DNA from: Pseudomonadota bacterium
GTDB lineage: Bacteria > Pseudomonadota > Alphaproteobacteria > Acetobacterales > Acetobacteraceae
Length of the DNA: 8,584 bases
Assembly (NCBI GenBank): GCA_021841985.1
Contig: JAKCCP010000135.1
Span: 1 to 8,584 of the forward strand
Direction: 5' to 3'
Shown: piece after piece, positions 5,926 through 8,584 of the stretch
Numbering within the stretch: the stretch's first letter is position 1
How the letters are laid out: each line of letters starts with the position of its first letter
Program-made: the position numbers and the translations under genes
Notes under the pieces: model-generated
Database searches by the model: none
What the model was told of the DNA's origin: nothing
Seen by the model: the letters and a program-made list of their open reading frames with translations, nothing else

Positions 5926-6276
5926 ATGAGCCGGATTATCCGCACCGAGCCGAATGCCATTCTCTCCCGCGCCGTTGAATATCACGGCTTCGTCTATACG
6001 CCGGGGGCGCTCGCCCGCGATCTCGCCAAGGATATCAAGGGCCAGACGGCGGAGGCCCTGGCCGAAATCGACGCGGTGCTCGATCTGCATGGCACCGACA
6101 AAACCCGGCTGCTACAGGCGCAGATCTGGCTCAAGCACATCGGCGATCGCGCCGCGATGAACGAGGTGTGGGCGGCGTGGCTGCCCGAGGGAGGCGCGCC
6201 GGTGCGGGCCTGCGTGCAGGCGGAACTCGCCGATCCACGCGCTCTGGTGGAAATCATGGTGGTTGCCTGCAAGTGA
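5926..6276 (+). CDS. RidA (YjgF/YER057c/UK114) family protein, 116 aa
   Basis: The whole protein fits the trimeric RidA fold. It has an N-terminal strand pair with SRAVEYHGFVYTPGALA (14-30), a long helix DIKGQTAEALAEIDAVLDLHG (36-56), LQAQIWLKHIGDRAAMNEVW (63-82), and the hallmark PVRACVQAELADPRALVEI (92-110). Arg94, Cys96 and Glu109 align with Arg105, Cys107 and Glu120 of E. coli RidA. The arginine needed to deaminate reactive enamine/imine intermediates is therefore kept, and true deaminase activity is plausible. Members outside the core RidA group often act on other substrates, so ridA is not asserted. ATG 5926 has GGAG nine to ten bases upstream. An upstream in-frame start at 5869 lacks a good ribosome-binding site and adds residues foreign to the family. 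Confidence 0.93.
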   Translation: MSRIIRTEPNAILSRAVEYHGFVYTPGALARDLAKDIKGQTAEALAEIDAVLDLHGTDKTRLLQAQIWLKHIGDRAAMNEVWAAWLPEGGAPVRACVQAELADPRALVEIMVVACK

Positions 6277-6373
6277 AACGTGTAGTGACGGACATGGTTC
6301 GCGTTCTCGCGCCAGCTCACCGCCGCGCTTGCGGCCAGACCCGGGTTTGGGATTATTATCCTTGTTTGAAAGG

Positions 6374-6382
6374 TTATCCACA
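6374..6382 (+). promoter_or_regulatory. perfect DnaA-box sequence upstream of the CHAP-domain gene
   Basis: TTATCCACA is an exact match to the consensus DnaA box. A second TTATCC half-match begins 18 bases upstream at 6356. The box lies in an AT-richer stretch of an otherwise GC-rich intergenic region, between possible promoter hexamers TTGAAA (6366-6371) and TAAAAC (6387-6392), whose 15-bp spacing is short. DnaA could regulate the downstream gene here, or the match could be chance. A replication origin is not indicated, as there is no cluster of boxes. Confidence 0.45.
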
Positions 6383-6500
6383 GGGGTAAAACGATTTATT
6401 GCGCAAGATTGCAGGCCAAGGGCATCTTTTTGGGTTGCCTTGGCCGCAACCCTGCTGCTACCTCCCGGCATGGTTTCACGGATTCGAGGGGGGCAGAGAC

Positions 6501-7322
6501 ATGCTGGATCGCCAAAATGGCGGGGTACGTTACATCCTGGGGTCCATTTTGTTGATGACTCTCTCCCTTCCCGCGCATGCGCAGACGTCGACTTCCGCGT
6601 CTGGCGCACATAGCCACCCGATCCGGCACCAAGCCTCGGCGAGCAGCCTGCGGGGTGGCCATGGCGGTCGAAAGACCGGGCACCATGGTATGTCGGGAAG
6701 TTATCGCGGAAATAATTCCCATATTCGGCGTACGTCCTATCGTGTCATCCAGTGCGTTCCCTTCGCCCGCGCTGCCTCGGGCATCGCGCTGACCGGGAAT
6801 GCCGTCACCTGGTGGGACGAGGCGAGCGGCGTCTATGCTCGCGGCAACGTGCCCGAGCCGGGGAGCGTGCTGGCCTTCCGCGCCAACCGCGCGATGAAGC
6901 TTGGCCATGTTGCGGTGGTGAGCCGGATCATCAACTCCCGCGAGATAGAGATCGACCAGGCGCATTGGGGGCAGAATGGCATCAGCCGCAATATCGCGGT
7001 GATCGACATCTCGCCGAATAATGATTGGACGGCGGTGCGGGTCGCGCTTGGCCATGGCGGCAGTTTCGGCAGCATCTACCCGACCCATGGCTTTATCTAT
7101 CCGCGTGCGGCCGAGAGCGCGGCCGCCCCGCGCCGCGTGGCGCCGAGCCAGACGATCGCGCTCAACCCCGCGCCGCGCGACCTTCGCTCTCCCGCCGAGC
7201 AGCGCGCGATCCCGGTGCTCGCCGCCCTCCCCGCCGATACGCCCGGCGACAACGAGGTCGCCGAGGCGCCAGCTTCCGCCGGCAGCGTGGCGGCGGACGC
7301 GCCCGACCGCAGCCTGCGCTGA
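6501..7322 (+). CDS. exported CHAP-domain protein (putative cell-wall amidase/endopeptidase), 273 aa
   Basis: ATG 6501 follows a GAGGGGGG ribosome-binding site and opens a clear signal peptide ending AHA at about residue 27. Residues 30-78 are low-complexity and rich in Ser, Gly and His. The CHAP (NlpC/P60-like cysteine) domain follows. Its nucleophile is Cys85 in RVIQCVPFARAASGI, its His is His136 in KLGHVAVVSRI, and it has the usual VPEPGSVLAF block (117-126). The third polar position comes after the strand IEIDQAHWG; many relatives have Asn there and this protein has His155. The domain ends near 185. The tail to 273 is Ala/Pro-rich and probably disordered. Proteins of this layout act in the periplasm on peptidoglycan cross-bridges or stem peptides, possibly in cell separation. 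The upstream ATG at 6399 is rejected: it lies before the signal peptide and in likely promoter DNA. Confidence 0.88.
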   Translation: MLDRQNGGVRYILGSILLMTLSLPAHAQTSTSASGAHSHPIRHQASASSLRGGHGGRKTGHHGMSGSYRGNNSHIRRTSYRVIQCVPFARAASGIALTGNAVTWWDEASGVYARGNVPEPGSVLAFRANRAMKLGHVAVVSRIINSREIEIDQAHWGQNGISRNIAVIDISPNNDWTAVRVALGHGGSFGSIYPTHGFIYPRAAESAAAPRRVAPSQTIALNPAPRDLRSPAEQRAIPVLAALPADTPGDNEVAEAPASAGSVAADAPDRSLR

Positions 7323-7443
7323 GAGTTGGCAAAAGAATGCCCCCCCGCTCGGAAATCGACCGGAAAGATCACGGTTTCCAGAGGGCGCTTTTTTCGCATT
7401 CGGATGAATTTTCAGGCTCTGAGCGGATTGCGCCGAAGCGGGC

Positions 7444-7473
7444 TTGACCATGGCGGAGCGTGAGCGCGATAAG
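7444..7473 (+). promoter_or_regulatory. candidate sigma70-type promoter of tRNA-Cys
   Basis: TTGACC (7444-7449, five of six consensus bases) and GATAAG (7468-7473, four of six) are 18 bp apart, giving a start near 7480 and a leader of about 35 bases before the mature tRNA. It is the best-matched promoter in the window and fits a stable-RNA gene. Confidence 0.55.
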
Positions 7474-7515
7474 AAGCCGCGCCAGATTTTCTACATCGTC
7501 CGGTGTTCCATCCTG

Positions 7516-7589
7516 GGTCCGGTGGCAGAGTGGTGATGCAGCGGACTGCAAATCCGCGTATGCCGGTTCGATTCCGGCCCGGACCTCCA
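7516..7589 (+). tRNA. tRNA-Cys (anticodon GCA)
   Basis: The cloverleaf is complete. The acceptor is GGTCCGG (7516-7522) with CCGGACC (7579-7585). The D arm is GCA (7525-7527) with TGC (7537-7539). The anticodon stem is GCGGA (7541-7545) with TCCGC (7553-7557), and its loop CTGCAAA carries GCA at 7548-7550. The T arm is GCCGG (7562-7566) with CCGGC (7574-7578) and loop TTCGATT. The discriminator is U, as expected for tRNA-Cys, followed by an encoded CCA at 7587-7589. Confidence 0.97.
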
Positions 7590-7631
7590 ATAAATTCAAA
7601 CGGTTATCGCCTGCCCCGGAGTTCCGAAAAA

Positions 7632-7653
7632 CCATGCGGACCCCATGCGGACC
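7632..7653. repeat. perfect 11-bp tandem repeat downstream of tRNA-Cys
   Basis: CCATGCGGACC occurs twice in direct succession (7632-7642 and 7643-7653), 42 bases after the tRNA. The repeat is non-coding and sits in a GC-rich spacer with no other recognisable feature. It is probably a local slippage duplication. Confidence 0.7.
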
Positions 7654-7784
7654 CCGCGAGCGCCACCGCACCGCCCATGCCGGGGTGCGCCGGCTCCGGG
7701 CTGATCGTCCTTCCCGTCATCCGCGCCGGCGCCCATATCTCTCGCACTGGGCAACAGAAGCCCCCCAACGGATCGCGCATGTGC

Positions 7785-7790
7785 TATCCT
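7785..7790 (+). promoter_or_regulatory. candidate -10 element for the repeat-protein gene
   Basis: TATCCT (7785-7790) lies six bases before ATG 7797, so a start seven bases downstream would be the A of the start codon. No Shine-Dalgarno is seen, which fits a leaderless mRNA. No good -35 is present; the region around 7762-7767 is C-rich. Confidence 0.3.
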
Positions 7791-7796
7791 GCCGGC

Positions 7797-8018
7797 ATGA
7801 TCCGCGCGCTCGTCATCGCCGCCGTCATGCTGCCCGGCCTCGCCCTCGCCGATGGCTGGCAGGTCTATGCCCCCGATGGCAGCTACCAAGGGCGCTATGA
7901 TCGTGGCCGCGACGGATGGGACGCCTTCGGGCGGGATGGCTCCTATCAGGGCCGGATCAGCGGCGATGGAGAGCGCGGCTTGCCGGCGGTGATCGGCAGT
8001 AAGGGGGCGCCGGAGTGA
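7797..8018 (+). CDS. small exported protein with two 20-residue tandem repeats, 73 aa
   Basis: No named family is recognised. The signal peptide is MIRALVIAAVMLPGLALA (1-18), with cleavage before Asp19. The mature chain starts exactly with two tandem 20-residue repeats, residues 19-38 and 39-58. Each begins DGW and has DGSYQGR at the same place (27-33 and 47-53). A short tail GERGLPAVIGSKGAPE follows. The regular Trp/Tyr/Gly pattern suggests short beta-hairpin repeats, as in small surface or envelope proteins. At DNA level the repeats are 7851-7910 and 7911-7970 and have diverged at many codon positions, so they are old and kept at protein level. The longer in-frame start at 7503 is rejected because it translates the tRNA-Cys. 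A structured terminator follows the gene. Confidence 0.8.
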   Translation: MIRALVIAAVMLPGLALADGWQVYAPDGSYQGRYDRGRDGWDAFGRDGSYQGRISGDGERGLPAVIGSKGAPE

Positions 8019-8032
8019 TACGACGCCGGTTA

Positions 8033-8095
8033 ATGCCGCGCCGCGCTCGCCGCGTCTCGACGCGCTTCAATGCGGCATCTTAGTTCATTCTTTTT
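8033..8095 (+). terminator. nested-hairpin terminator after the repeat-protein gene
   Basis: ATGCCGC (8033-8039) pairs with GCGGCAT (8072-8078). Inside is a second hairpin, CGCGT-CTCG-ACGCG (8051-8064). A T-rich tail (TTAGTTCATTCTTTTTATT) follows from 8080. It starts 14 bases after the stop codon. The outer loop is long, but the combination with the T-rich run supports factor-independent termination. Confidence 0.55.
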
Positions 8096-8149
8096 ATTAT
8101 GGCTGGCCTCATCACTCTAGCCAAGTGGTTTATCGAATTGCCGGTTACC

Positions 8150-8337
8150 GCCAAGTTCGGGTTAAGGGCACGCGCTCCGTGGTCCTGCAGCTGCTTCTTC
8201 CAGGCGTAAATCTGGTTCGGACGAACCTAATACCACACCGCCAGGTTGGCGACCGTCGCTTGCTCGCGCAGCGCCTCCAAGGCGATCTTCGCCTTCAGCG
8301 CCGCATCAATCTTCCGTCCCGGCTTCGTCGTCATCAT
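8150..8337 (-). pseudogene. IS3-family OrfA (transposase helix-turn-helix subunit) fragment with in-frame stop
   Basis: From ATG 8337 the minus strand reads MMTTKPGRKIDAALKAKIAL and then [16 protein letters not shown]. There is a TAG at 8227-8229, and the same frame continues [21 protein letters not shown]. Intact IS3-family OrfA proteins read about [37 protein letters not shown], so the stop replaces the Gln (CAG to TAG) in the recognition-helix region. After about 8150 (NPN) the similarity ends; the leucine-zipper part of OrfA and all of OrfB (the DDE integrase subunit) are missing. This is a dead remnant. The missing 3' part indicates deletion or recombination at about 8140-8150, next to the terminator of the neighbouring gene. 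Confidence 0.85.
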
Positions 8338-8584
8338 GCGCTCCGTCTATCACGACAGAACAGCGCTTTTCCAACTGCACCCCCGGTCCCATTTTCCGGG
8401 CCGACTTCTCAAAAGACTTGCCTTTTATTCCCGAACGGGCATAATATGTAAATGGTTGAGCCACTTGCAAAACCACGCTGACAGCGTGAATTTCCGCGGC
8501 ATTGCATCGAAAATGGGCGACCCGCCCGCATCCGCCGTGTGGTATCGTGGAGTTGCGAACCACCCAATACCCACCAAGCAACAA
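8338..8584. other. upstream DNA of the IS3 remnant, probably partly insertion-sequence derived
   Basis: The open frame on the minus strand across this stretch has no family features, is not in frame with OrfA and overlaps its start, so it is not called as a gene. The IS end should lie within roughly 100 bases upstream of OrfA (about 8380-8440), but without the other end I cannot define the terminal inverted repeat. A perfect palindrome CACGCTG-A-CAGCGTG lies at 8474-8488. GGTAT (8541-8545) and ATACC (8567-8571) form a small outer inverted repeat near the window edge. Another mobile element or regulatory region may continue beyond the window. Confidence 0.35.
8474..8488. repeat. perfect 15-bp palindrome
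   Basis: CACGCTG and CAGCGTG flank a single central A. A one-base spacer disfavours an RNA hairpin loop and favours a binding site for a dimeric protein, or a chance or IS-borne inverted repeat. No gene start is visible within the window on either side to assign a role. Confidence 0.5.

Noticed and set aside
6356..6382. Replication origin suggested by the DnaA box
   Set aside because: There is only one perfect box and one half-match. No box cluster, extended AT-rich unwinding region or replication genes are present.
6396..7451. 351-codon minus-strand open frame
   Set aside because: Antisense shadow of the CHAP-domain gene, without any family signature.
7450..7536. Short open frame starting MAERERDKKPRQIF upstream of tRNA-Cys
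   Set aside because: It has only 28 codons, runs into the tRNA and starts inside the likely tRNA promoter. No ribosome-binding site is visible.

Overview
The window looks like chromosomal DNA from a GC-rich alphaproteobacterium, most likely Acetobacteraceae or another Rhodospirillales relative. This is an inference from the strong G/C third-position bias, two tRNA genes with encoded CCA ends, small Sec-exported proteins of a kind common in that group, and a GC-rich twin-hairpin intergenic repeat. No rRNA or other taxonomic marker is present.

Positions 1-3100 form an accessory, scarred region. It opens with the 3' end of an epoxide-hydrolase-like alpha/beta hydrolase gene that carries an in-frame stop just after its catalytic histidine codon. 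A gene-less stretch of visibly lower GC follows. Next, on the minus strand, is a 464-residue protein (684-2078) that I cannot assign to a named family by eye. It has a mixed N-terminal half and a helical C-terminal domain with a canonical HEPN RNase motif (R395-N396-x3-H400). Behind it lies a plus-strand remnant of a branched-chain amino-acid type ABC substrate-binding protein gene, damaged at both ends and frameshifted. Then comes a compact minus-strand pair: a minimal nucleotidyltransferase (MntA-like, 2781-3077) overlapping a HEPN/DUF86 protein (HepT-like, 2435-2791), i.e. a toxin-antitoxin module. Two separate HEPN modules among decayed genes resemble a small defence island. The unnamed HEPN protein is the best candidate in this window for an undescribed system.

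Positions 3100-8020 are ordinary chromosome. In order they hold: a twin-hairpin repeat; an exported GlcG/HbpS-family protein; tRNA-Val(CAC); a minus-strand amidase-signature hydrolase; a small exported or lipoprotein-like protein; a RidA-family protein; an exported CHAP-domain protein with a perfect DnaA-box sequence upstream; tRNA-Cys(GCA) with a good promoter; and a 73-residue exported protein whose mature part begins with two 20-residue tandem repeats.

The right end (8080-8584) carries a degraded IS3-family OrfA fragment on the minus strand, interrupted by a stop codon, plus upstream DNA with a perfect 15-bp palindrome.

Apart from the overlapping MntA/HepT pair, the genes look like independent transcription units of unrelated function. 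The left third and the right end have the marks of horizontal exchange and decay, while the middle is stable housekeeping and envelope content.
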